DNA of 64,000 nucleotides. It comes from Ensifer sp. PDNC004 (lineage in GTDB: Bacteria; Pseudomonadota; Alphaproteobacteria; Rhizobiales; Rhizobiaceae). Positions within the stretch are counted from its first letter, which is position 1. The number at the start of each line of letters is the position of its first letter. The stretch lies in contig NZ_CP070353.1 in assembly GCF_016919405.1 (NCBI RefSeq), positions 1,984,001-2,048,000 on the forward strand, in the 5' to 3' direction. Made by a program: the position numbers and the translations under genes. Under the pieces are notes generated by a model. That model saw only the letters and a list, made by a program, of their open reading frames with translations. It was not told the origin of the DNA and ran no database searches. Of the stretch, positions 56,626-64,000 are shown piece after piece.

Positions 56626-58350
56626 ATGAGCGACAAGAAGAAAGAACTGCGCAGCCGTCACTGGTACGGCGGCACCGACAAGGATGGCTTCATCCATCGT
56701 TCCTGGATGAAGAACCAGGGATTTCCGGACCACGTCTTCGATGGCCGCCCGATTATCGGCATCTGTAACACCTGGTCGGAACTGACCCCCTGCAACAGCC
56801 ACCTGCGCATCCTCGCCGAGGGCGTGAAGCGCGGCGTGTGGGAAGCCGGCGGTTTTCCGGTCGAGTTCCCGGTGTCTTCGCTCGGCGAAACGCAGATGCG
56901 CCCGACCGCGATGCTCTTCCGCAACCTGCTCGCCATGGACGTCGAAGAGGCGATCCGCGCCTATGGCATCGACGGCGTGGTGCTGCTCGGCGGCTGCGAC
57001 AAGACCACACCCGGCCAGTTGATGGGTGCTGCTTCCGTCGACCTGCCGACGATCGTCGTTTCCTCCGGCCCGATGCTGAACGGCAAGTGGAAGGGCAAGG
57101 ACATCGGCTCCGGCACGGATGTCTGGAAGTTCTCCGAGGCCGTGCGTGCCGGTGACATGAGCATGCAGGAGTTCATGGCAGCCGAAAGCGGCATGTCGCG
57201 CTCACCGGGCGTCTGCATGACCATGGGCACGGCGACCACCATGGCCTCGATCGTCGAAGCCATGGGCCTGTCGCTGCCGACCAATGCAGCACTGCCGGCC
57301 GTCGACGCTCGCCGCATGGCACTGTCGCATATGACCGGCAAGCGCATCGTCGAGATGGTGCACGAGGACCTGCGCCTGTCGAAGGTGCTGACCAAGAAGA
57401 ACTTCGAAAACGGCATCATCGCCAACGCCGCCGTCGGCGGCTCGACCAATGCCGTCGTTCACATGCTGGCGATTGCCGGTCGCGCCGGCGTCGATCTCTG
57501 TCTTGAGGATTTCGACCGGGTCGGCAGCCAGGTGCCCTGCATCGTCAACTGCATGCCGTCTGGCAAGTACCTGATCGAAGATCTCGCCTATGCCGGCGGC
57601 CTGCCGGCGGTAATGAACCGCATCCAGCACCTGCTGCACGCCGACGCGCCGACGGTGTTCGGCGTGCCGATCAGCAAATATTGGGAAGACGCCGAAGTCT
57701 ATAACGACGACGTGATCCGCCCGCTCGACAATCCGCTGCGGGCAGCCGCCGGCATTCGCGTGCTCAAGGGCAACCTTGCGCCGAACGGAGCCGTCATCAA
57801 GCCGTCGGCGGCCAGCGAGCATCTCTTGGTGCATGAGGGCCCGGCCTATGTCTTCGAGACGATCGAGGAACTGAAGGCGAAGATCGACGATCCGGACCTG
57901 CCGGTCACGGAAGACACGATCCTCGTGCTCAAGGGCTGCGGGCCCAAGGGCTACCCGGGCATGGCCGAGGTCGGCAACATGCCGATCCCGCGGCGCCTCG
58001 TCGAAAAGGGCGTGCGCGACATGGTGCGCGTGTCCGACGCCCGCATGTCGGGCACCGCCTTCGGCACCGTGGTCCTGCATGTCAGCCCGGAATCGAATGC
58101 CGGCGGGCCGCTGGCCATCGTCAAGACCGGCGACCGCATCCGCCTCGACGCGATGAAGGGCGAACTCAACCTGATGATCAGCGAGGAAGAGTTTCAGACG
58201 CGCATGGCCGCCTGGCAGGCGCCGCCGCAAAAATGGACCCGCGGCTACTACAAGCTCTACCAGGACACGGTGCTGCAGGCCGACAAGGGTGCTGACCTCG
58301 ACTTCCTCGTCGGCGCCAGCGGCAGCGAAGTGCTGCGCGAAAGCCACTGA
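56626..58350 (+). CDS. IlvD/Edd-family sugar acid dehydratase (L-arabinonate/D-galactonate type)
   Basis: 574 residues. Iron-sulfur Cys candidates lie in IGICNTWSELTPCN, GGCDKTTPG and RSPGVCMTMG. The overall sequence resembles the Rhizobium L-arabinonate dehydratase that also acts on D-galactonate and D-fuconate, not the amino acid IlvD. Dehydration of galactonate would feed dgoK and dgoA. It lies 96 bases after the lactonase, ends in a strong terminator, and so closes the operon. In E. coli the equivalent step uses an unrelated enolase-family DgoD. Confidence 0.85.
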   Translation: MSDKKKELRSRHWYGGTDKDGFIHRSWMKNQGFPDHVFDGRPIIGICNTWSELTPCNSHLRILAEGVKRGVWEAGGFPVEFPVSSLGETQMRPTAMLFRNLLAMDVEEAIRAYGIDGVVLLGGCDKTTPGQLMGAASVDLPTIVVSSGPMLNGKWKGKDIGSGTDVWKFSEAVRAGDMSMQEFMAAESGMSRSPGVCMTMGTATTMASIVEAMGLSLPTNAALPAVDARRMALSHMTGKRIVEMVHEDLRLSKVLTKKNFENGIIANAAVGGSTNAVVHMLAIAGRAGVDLCLEDFDRVGSQVPCIVNCMPSGKYLIEDLAYAGGLPAVMNRIQHLLHADAPTVFGVPISKYWEDAEVYNDDVIRPLDNPLRAAAGIRVLKGNLAPNGAVIKPSAASEHLLVHEGPAYVFETIEELKAKIDDPDLPVTEDTILVLKGCGPKGYPGMAEVGNMPIPRRLVEKGVRDMVRVSDARMSGTAFGTVVLHVSPESNAGGPLAIVKTGDRIRLDAMKGELNLMISEEEFQTRMAAWQAPPQKWTRGYYKLYQDTVLQADKGADLDFLVGASGSEVLRESH

Positions 58351-58387
58351 CGGCTTCGGACCCATTTCGAAGCAGACGCGTTTCAGG

Positions 58388-58416
58388 TACCCCGCCCGTC
58401 CGGCGGGGTATTTTTA
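58388..58416 (+). terminator. Terminator of the sugar acid operon
   Basis: 9-bp perfect stem (58388-58396 with 58402-58410), 5-base loop, then TTTTT. It overlaps the final bases of the convergent 58414 gene. Confidence 0.88.
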
Positions 58417-59520
58417 TCCGGCCAGAGGACGGGAGCCCAATCGCGAAAGGCTCGAGGCCGGCGAGCGCAGCCGCGCCCAGGTTTCAAAGCCGTAGATGGC
58501 AAGCCCGAGCGCGATGAAAAACTCCTTGTACTCGGTCGCATCCCAAAGGCGCACGAGCGTGGAAGCCTGGAGGATGAACAGCTCCTGGATCGCGACGATG
58601 AGAACGGCGCCGGCCGTCAGCACGATGAACTCGCGCCAATGCCCCGCCCTCAGTGCGATATCGGCGATCACCAGCAGTATGATCACGGTCATCATCACCA
58701 TCATCTGCGTCGGCAGCATGCTCCAGTTGTCGCTGTTGAAGGCGGCCATCGGGGCGCTTGCCACCAGCACCAGCACGCTCGGGGCGAAGGCATCGAGCCG
58801 GCTAAGACTGACGTTCTTGCGCAGATAGAGCCAGGCGAAGGGCGCCAGCGTCAGAAGGAAGAAGCTGCCGGTGTAGTAGAGCAGCTCCGAGAAGCCGGTG
58901 GAGATGTTGTGCAGGTTCAGTTCCTGCTGCTTGTTGAGCGCGAGCAGGCCCTCCGGCGTGGCGATGCCGAAGACGCGCTGCATCCAGGATATCTCCTCCA
59001 TGCCGACCACGAAAAAGCAAAGCGCCAGAAGCGCTGCAAACGCCGCGGCCATCCAGGCGCGGCGCCCCATTCCCGAACGGGCCACGCGCAGTTGCCCGAC
59101 GGCGGTAAATGCAAAGAAGCCGCTGGCGATGAAGATCAACAGGGCAGACGCCCATTCGACCAGGCCGTCTTCGCGCGCTAGTAGGCTGAAGCCGAGGGGA
59201 TCGGCAACGAACACCAGCGCCATCAGCACGGCGAGCATCCAGCTGGCGACACAAAGCCCAAGCTCACGCCCGGACGCCAGCCGCAGCTCCGGCGCGCCAA
59301 GCCAGGCGGCGTCGCGGGTAAATCCCTGAACAGCCGCAAGCGACAGGCTCAGCGCCACCCAGGCATGCCAGAGATTGTAGGGCTCGACGCCGGGAACCCG
59401 CTCCGAAAAATAGCGCAGGCCGAAAAGATTGCGCTCGATCAGAACGAGGCCGGCCATCGCCAGAACGGAGAGCAGGGAAATCGAAAGAAAGCGGCGCGGC
59501 AAGAACATCGTGAAAACCAT
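58414..59520 (-). CDS. Polytopic membrane protein of unknown function
   Basis: 368 residues, about ten hydrophobic segments. A conserved polar region sits between helices: REDGLVEW (116-123), then EEISWMQRVFG (175-185), TPEGL and NLHN (202-205). I have seen the EEISW...NLHN pattern in uncharacterised bacterial membrane proteins, and charged residues within the membrane plane suggest a catalytic site. The start may be M5 at 59508. The region upstream (59521-59866) is divergent with the PRC-barrel gene. No function can be assigned. Confidence 0.75.
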   Translation of the reverse strand: MVFTMFLPRRFLSISLLSVLAMAGLVLIERNLFGLRYFSERVPGVEPYNLWHAWVALSLSLAAVQGFTRDAAWLGAPELRLASGRELGLCVASWMLAVLMALVFVADPLGFSLLAREDGLVEWASALLIFIASGFFAFTAVGQLRVARSGMGRRAWMAAAFAALLALCFFVVGMEEISWMQRVFGIATPEGLLALNKQQELNLHNISTGFSELLYYTGSFFLLTLAPFAWLYLRKNVSLSRLDAFAPSVLVLVASAPMAAFNSDNWSMLPTQMMVMMTVIILLVIADIALRAGHWREFIVLTAGAVLIVAIQELFILQASTLVRLWDATEYKEFFIALGLAIYGFETWARLRSPASSLSRLGSRPLAG

Positions 59521-59866
59521 CCCGAGATAACAGGGTGACGACGCTGCGCGCTATTTCCTGCCATGGGACAAGTATCAGCAAGAACACTCAAGAATTCATG
59601 AATGGCGCGAAGTACGTAATTGATCACTAAAATACATATATTCGAAGACTGAAATACATGTCCGCAGGAGATTGCCGGCAATCCTTGGAAAATCGCGATC
59701 CAAGGCCACGCTCACCGGCAACGGATCTTTCATCCCTGAAACTTTGAGTATTTTTCCGGAACCGTTCGCGCCCCCGGGCGTTGACACCATATCACCGGCG
59801 CGGTGGACCTGGCGGCAGAAGCCAGGCCCGCGCCCTGATCGAAACGTCAAGGAAAGGCAGTTTGAG
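59521..59866. other. Divergent regulatory region
   Basis: 346 bases between the membrane protein and the PRC-barrel gene. It includes the EcfG-type promoter at 59758-59782; the AT-rich part at 59600-59670 could hold the minus-strand promoter, but no consensus is clear. No gene. Confidence 0.6.
59758..59782 (+). promoter_or_regulatory. EcfG/RpoE2-type stress promoter of the PRC-barrel gene
   Basis: GGAAC (59758-59762), 16-base spacer, CGTT (59779-59782), an exact match to the consensus. The leader to the ATG is about 75-80 bases. PRC-barrel genes are known targets of the general stress response in alphaproteobacteria. Confidence 0.75.
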
Positions 59867-60478
59867 ATGATCAAGAAACTCGTAACAACCGTCGCAGCCG
59901 GCGCGCTCTTCGCGGGTCTTACTGTCGCCCCGGTGGCTTTCGCGCAGGACGCAACCAAGCCGATGGATCAGCCGCAGACGATGCAGCCGGCGCAGCCTGC
60001 CCCGGACGCCACGGCCCCGGCCGACCAGGCTGAAACGAAGCCGCCGATCACGGAAACAAAGCCCGCTGATATGGCGCAATCGAACGCTACCTATCTGACC
60101 GAGCAGGAGAGCGACCAGATCGCGGCCAGCACCTATATCGGCCAGAGCGTCTACAATGCCGGAGACGAAAGCATCGGCGAGATCAACGACCTGATCATGA
60201 AGAAGGATGGCGGCGTGGAAGCGGCCGTGATCGGTGTCGGCGGCTTCCTGGGCCTCGGTGAAAAGGACGTAGCGGTTCCGTTTGATCGCATCACGATTGC
60301 CGAGCAGCCCAACACGGACAAGCTGAAGCTGACGACGACGGAAACCGCCGATACGCTGAAGGCGGCTCCGGAATTCAAGACCAAGTCGCAGAAGATCGCC
60401 GAGCAGAACGCCAACCAGCCGGTTGACACATCGACGACCTCTTCGACGAGCACGGCACCGGCTCAGCCGCAGCAGTAA
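59867..60478 (+). CDS. Exported PRC-barrel domain protein
   Basis: 203 residues. Signal peptide MIKKLVTTVAAGALFAGLTV ending in VAFA-QD, a Pro/Ala/Gln-rich spacer, then a PRC-barrel (~75-155): STYIGQSVYNAGDESIGEI, VIGVGGFLGLGEKDVAVP. The C-terminal tail is Thr/Ser-rich. The ATG follows AAGGAAAGG. With its EcfG promoter it probably protects the envelope under stress, for example in stationary phase. Longer frames upstream are untranslated leader. Confidence 0.88.
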   Translation: MIKKLVTTVAAGALFAGLTVAPVAFAQDATKPMDQPQTMQPAQPAPDATAPADQAETKPPITETKPADMAQSNATYLTEQESDQIAASTYIGQSVYNAGDESIGEINDLIMKKDGGVEAAVIGVGGFLGLGEKDVAVPFDRITIAEQPNTDKLKLTTTETADTLKAAPEFKTKSQKIAEQNANQPVDTSTTSSTSTAPAQPQQ

Positions 60479-60541
60479 TTGGTATCAGGTTGTTGTTGAG
60501 TGCACAGGGAGCGGCGGTTCACACCGCCGCTCTTGCCGTGT

Positions 60542-62590
60542 TTAGACGAGCACGCCGTAACGCAAGGCATCGTAGATCCCCGCATGGATGTTGCGGCTCG
60601 AAACCGCATCGCCGATGCGGAACATGTCGAAGCCGGCATCCGGGTTTTTCTGCGGGATGGGGTTCTCGCCGCGAAGCAGCGCCTTGTAGTCGACGGCGCC
60701 CAGATTGCGCGAAAGCGGCTTCAGTTCACGATAGAGGTCGTCCATCGGCATCGTGCCATGCTCGACCACCACTTGCGCCACACGTCTCTCGACCGTGGCC
60801 TTGTCCGAAAAATCGGAACCGAGCGTCGCCACCAGGCCGTTGCCCTCCCGCCGCACGGTTTTCAGCCGTGTGTTGATCGTCACCCGCACATTGTGTTCGG
60901 CAAAGGCAGCGGCATAGGGCACATGGTTCATGCCCCCGACCTCGGGCGCGAACATCCGCTCGGGCGAGACGATTTCGAGTTCGACGCCGGCACGCGCGAT
61001 CAGCTCGGCCGCCGTCATGCCGCTGTGGGCACCGTTGTCGTCATAGAGCAGCACCGGCCCCTCCGGCTTCACTGTTCCGGCGATGATGTCCCAACTCGAC
61101 ACGACGAGGTCGTCGCCTTTGTCGAGTGTGGGATTTTGGGCAATGCCGCCGGTCGCGACGACGACGAGATCCGGGACGCGCTCTTGAATGTCGTCCACGC
61201 CGGCAAAGACATTGTAGTGGATCGGCACACCGAGCCGCTCCAGTTCGGAGAGCCGCCAGTCGACGATGCCGATCAGCTCGCGGCGGCGTGGATTGCGCTG
61301 GGCGAGCAGGATCTGGCCACCTGCCTCGCCGGTCGCCTCCAGCACCTCGACCTGATGCCCGCGCTCGGCAAGCACCCGGGCCGCCTCGAGCCCAGCCGGG
61401 CCGGCGCCGACGACCACGGCCTTGCGCTTCGGCCCTTCGCTTTTGCGGATGACATGCGGCACGATCGCCTCGCGCCCGGTAGCGGCATTGTGGATGCAGA
61501 GCGCACCGCCGCCTTCATAGATGCGATCGAGGCAGTAGGTGGCGCCGACGCAGGGGCGGATTTGGGCCTCCCGGCCCTCCTCGATCTTCCTGACGATGTG
61601 CGGGTCGGCGATATGGGCGCGGGTCATGCCGACCATGTCGAGCTTGCCTTCGGCAATCGCGTGGCGGGCGGTGGCCACATCGGCGATGCGGGCGGCATGG
61701 AAGACCGGGAACTTCGTCGCCGCCCTCACCTCTCCGGCGAAATCGAGATGCGGCGACGCGGCCATGCCCTGGATCGGGATGACCTTGGTGAGCGGCGCGT
61801 CGTGATCGATATGGCCGCGGATGACGTTGAGGAAATCGACCTTGCCGGACCCCGCGAGCCGCCGGGCGATCTCGACGCCCTCCTCCTTCGAAAGCCCCTT
61901 GTCCCAATCCTCGTCGGCGACCATGCGGATGCCGACGATGAAGTCCTTGCCCACGGAGGCGCGGATGGCGTCGAGCACCATGTCGGTGAACCGCAGGCGG
62001 TTGTCGAGCGAGCCGCCGAAGGCATCGTCGCGCTGGTTGGTTGCCGGCGACCAGAAACCGTCCATCAGATGGCCGTAGGCCTCCAGCTCGATACCGTCGA
62101 GACCGGCGGCCTGCATGCGGCTTGCCGCCGCTGCATAGTCGCTAACGATGCGCTCGATGTCCCAGTCCTCGATCTCCTTCGGAAAAGAACGATGCGCCGC
62201 CTCGCGCACCGGCGAGGCGGAGAGCACCGGCAGCCAGTCACCCTTGTTCCAGCCGGTCCGGCGGCCGAGATGGGTAAGCTGGATCATCACGGCGCAGTCA
62301 TGCTCATGACAGTCGTCGGCGATCTTCTTCAGCCATGGCACGATCTCGTCTGAGTAGGCGTGGAGATTGCCGAAGGCCGGCGGCGAATCCTCCGACACGA
62401 TCGCCGAGCCGGCGGTCATCGTCAGCGCCATGCCGCCCTTGGCCTTTTCCAGGTGATAGAGCCGGTAGCGGTCCTTCGGCATGCCATCTTCGGAATAGGC
62501 CGGCTCATGGGACGTCGACATGATCCGATTCTTGAGCGTCAGGTGTTTCAGGCGGTAAGGCTGTAGCAGCGGGTCTTTCGACGATGTCAT
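60542..62590 (-). CDS. Flavin N-demethylase of the DgcA/StcD family (dimethylglycine or N-methylproline demethylase-like)
   Basis: 682 residues. An Old Yellow Enzyme-type FMN barrel (~1-370; LKNRIMSTSHEPAY, MIQLTHLGRRTGW, DGIELEAYGHLMDGFWSP) is followed by a FAD/NAD-binding half (VVVGAGPAGLEAARVLAERG). The Fe-S loop C347-VGATY-C353-x11-C365 has Ala350 in place of a fourth Cys, as in DgcA-type enzymes I recall. It removes a methyl group from a secondary or tertiary amine, releasing formaldehyde. The MttB-family gene is 39 bases upstream on the same strand, so they form an operon. Substrate unproven. Confidence 0.85.
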   Translation of the reverse strand: MTSSKDPLLQPYRLKHLTLKNRIMSTSHEPAYSEDGMPKDRYRLYHLEKAKGGMALTMTAGSAIVSEDSPPAFGNLHAYSDEIVPWLKKIADDCHEHDCAVMIQLTHLGRRTGWNKGDWLPVLSASPVREAAHRSFPKEIEDWDIERIVSDYAAAASRMQAAGLDGIELEAYGHLMDGFWSPATNQRDDAFGGSLDNRLRFTDMVLDAIRASVGKDFIVGIRMVADEDWDKGLSKEEGVEIARRLAGSGKVDFLNVIRGHIDHDAPLTKVIPIQGMAASPHLDFAGEVRAATKFPVFHAARIADVATARHAIAEGKLDMVGMTRAHIADPHIVRKIEEGREAQIRPCVGATYCLDRIYEGGGALCIHNAATGREAIVPHVIRKSEGPKRKAVVVGAGPAGLEAARVLAERGHQVEVLEATGEAGGQILLAQRNPRRRELIGIVDWRLSELERLGVPIHYNVFAGVDDIQERVPDLVVVATGGIAQNPTLDKGDDLVVSSWDIIAGTVKPEGPVLLYDDNGAHSGMTAAELIARAGVELEIVSPERMFAPEVGGMNHVPYAAAFAEHNVRVTINTRLKTVRREGNGLVATLGSDFSDKATVERRVAQVVVEHGTMPMDDLYRELKPLSRNLGAVDYKALLRGENPIPQKNPDAGFDMFRIGDAVSSRNIHAGIYDALRYGVLV

Positions 62591-62629
62591 TTCCTGTTCC
62601 TTGAAAGGCGACCGAGCATGCCGGCTTCG

Positions 62630-64000
62630 TCAGTACCAAGCATCCGCCATGCTGTCCTTGCGACGCGTGACATAATCGATCAGCGCCTCGTCGAGCGCCA
62701 CATCAAGCGGCGGCGCTTCATATTCGGCAAGCGTCTTCTTCCAGGCGCGGTTGGCGCGTGTCGCCATGTCGGTCTCGCCCTCCTCGACCCATTTCTCGAA
62801 GGGTTCGTTGTCCGAAAGGGCCGAGTCCCAGAAGGCGGTCTGGTAGTTGCGCATCGTGTGGTCGCAGCCGAGGAAATGGCTACCGGGACCGACCTGCAGG
62901 AAGGCGTCCATGGCGAGCGTGTTGTCGTCGACGACGACGCCGGCGAGATAGGAATGCAGCGCGCCGCAGAAGTCCGTGTCCATGACGAACTTCTCGTAGG
63001 ACATGGCGAGCAGCCCATCGACGAAACCGGCCGAGTGCAGGATGAAGTTGGCGCCGCAATGCACCGCCGACAGCATCGACATCGCGCCTTCCTGCATCGC
63101 CTGCGCATCCGGCAGCTTGGAATTGGAGAAGTTGCCGGCACAGCGCAGCGGCAGGCCGAGCCGGCGCGCAAGCTGGCCAACGACCATGCTGCCGATCGCC
63201 GGCTCCGGCGTGCCGAAGGTGGGCGAGCCTGAACGCAGCGACATGGACGACAGGAAATTGCCGAAGATGACCGGGGCACCCTTGCGCTCGAGCTGGGTCA
63301 GCGCACAGCCGGCCAGCGTCTCGGCATAGGACTGGGCAATGGCGCCGGCATTGGTGACCGGCCCCATGGCGCCACCGAGGATGAACGGCACGATCACCGC
63401 GGCCTGGTTTGCCCGCGCATAGGCGCGCAGAGACCTCGTCATCGTGCCGTCCCAGACGAGCGGCGAATTGACGTTGACGTTGCCGAGGATGACGCAGTTG
63501 CGATCGACGAAATCGCGCCCGAAGAGAATGCGCGCCATCTCGATCGAGTCCTCGGCCCGCTCTTCCGCTGTGATCGAGCCCATGAAAGCGCGGTCGGAAT
63601 ATTTGATATGGCTGTAGACCATGTCGAGGTGGCGCTTGTTGACCGGCACGTCGACCGGCTCGCAGATCGTGCCGCCCGAATGGTGCAGCCAGGGGCTCGA
63701 CTGAGCCAGCTTGATCAGGTTGCGGAAGTCCTCGATCGTGCCGTAGCGCCGCCCCTTGTCGAGATCCATGACGAAGGGCGAACCATAGGCAGGCGAAAAG
63801 ACGACGCTGTTGCCGCCGATCTCGACATTGCGGGCCGGATTGCGGGCATGCTGGGTGAACTGGCGCGGCGCCGAGGAGACGATTTCCTTGAGCATGCCCG
63901 GCTCGAAGGTCACCCGGACGCCATCGACCTTCGCACCGGCCCGCTTCCAGTGGTCGAGCGCTTCGGGGTCGTCGCGGAACTCGATACCCACCTCGGCGAG
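62630..64000 (-). CDS. MttB-family (trimethylamine methyltransferase-like) protein, 5' end beyond window
   Basis: 457 residues are visible, with the N-terminus cut by the right edge (coding continues through LAEVGIEF at the last bases). Whole length in this family is about 500 residues. There is no in-frame TAG, so it is a non-pyrrolysine member such as the glycine betaine or proline betaine methyltransferases, which pass the methyl group to a corrinoid protein. Landmarks: HHSGGTICEPVDVPVN, SITAEERAEDSI, GAMGPVTNAGAIAQSYAE and HSAGFVDGLLAMSYEKF. No corrinoid protein is in the window. Operon with the DgcA-like gene. Confidence 0.85.
   Translation of the reverse strand, partial: LAEVGIEFRDDPEALDHWKRAGAKVDGVRVTFEPGMLKEIVSSAPRQFTQHARNPARNVEIGGNSVVFSPAYGSPFVMDLDKGRRYGTIEDFRNLIKLAQSSPWLHHSGGTICEPVDVPVNKRHLDMVYSHIKYSDRAFMGSITAEERAEDSIEMARILFGRDFVDRNCVILGNVNVNSPLVWDGTMTRSLRAYARANQAAVIVPFILGGAMGPVTNAGAIAQSYAETLAGCALTQLERKGAPVIFGNFLSSMSLRSGSPTFGTPEPAIGSMVVGQLARRLGLPLRCAGNFSNSKLPDAQAMQEGAMSMLSAVHCGANFILHSAGFVDGLLAMSYEKFVMDTDFCGALHSYLAGVVVDDNTLAMDAFLQVGPGSHFLGCDHTMRNYQTAFWDSALSDNEPFEKWVEEGETDMATRANRAWKKTLAEYEAPPLDVALDEALIDYVTRRKDSMADAWY

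Noticed and set aside
62020..62590. Missing fourth Cys in the DgcA-like Fe-S loop as a possible defect
   Set aside because: As far as I recall, DgcA-type enzymes of Pseudomonas show the same C-VGAxY-C pattern, so this is a family trait and not damage.

Overview
The window looks like a chromosomal segment of a Rhizobiaceae alphaproteobacterium, most likely Sinorhizobium/Ensifer. The evidence is high GC, rhizobial sigma-70 promoters of the CTTGAC-N17-CTATNT type, EcfG/RpoE2-type promoters, a split ATP synthase Fo operon (atpI-B-E-F2-F) apart from F1, separate glyQ and glyS, and a kup/corA/mrp/LuxR/IclR/dgo gene order that I recall from Sinorhizobium chromosomes. No phage, insertion sequence, CRISPR array, tRNA or rRNA was seen. 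Most of it is core chromosome with small accessory islands.

Layout. 1-4.4 kb: a truncated exported small protein with a general-stress promoter, a secreted GH25 muramidase, and gbcA-gbcB (Rieske glycine betaine monooxygenase and its reductase) behind a cobalamin riboswitch. 4.7-11.8 kb: an unknown protein, Sua5, an FAD-linked oxidase, a large DUF1217-repeat protein, and two small unknowns. 11.8-16 kb: ubiA, a MipA/OmpV porin-like protein, and an AraC regulator divergent from an Fsr-type MFS pump. 16-19.5 kb: a translationally coupled polyamine-binding protein and GGDEF-EAL receptor resembling NspS-MbaA. 19.6-31.2 kb: purD, a small exported protein, DUF523, a cupin, then a minus-strand run glyQ / kinase-like / small ORF / lemA / aroA-like / DUF2207 / glyS. 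31.2-41 kb: sppA, trmN6-DUF2007, polyprenyl synthase, a TPR protein, ispE, moaB, a structured candidate sRNA, a small glycosyltransferase, a radical SAM protein and rnhB. 41-48.6 kb: the Fo operon, a SleB-like hydrolase, and corA-kup. 48.8-52.2 kb: Mrp and two tandem LuxR-type regulators. 52.3-58.4 kb: IclR divergent from a De Ley-Doudoroff-type sugar acid operon (SDR, dgoK, dgoA, SMP-30 lactonase, IlvD/Edd dehydratase). 58.4-64 kb: a membrane protein, a PRC-barrel protein with an EcfG promoter, and a DgcA/StcD-like demethylase next to a truncated MttB-family methyltransferase.

Themes. Methylamine/betaine metabolism appears at both ends of the window: an oxygen-dependent GbcAB route under vitamin B12 riboswitch control on the left, and an MttB-family (corrinoid-type) methyltransferase with a flavin N-demethylase on the right. 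This suggests, as inference only, a B12-dependent choice of demethylation route. The coupled polyamine sensor/c-di-GMP enzyme pair, the riboswitch with a visible ribosome-site-masking helix, the AroA-like gene inserted between lemA and DUF2207, the structured RNA after moaB and the IclR operator are the most useful leads.
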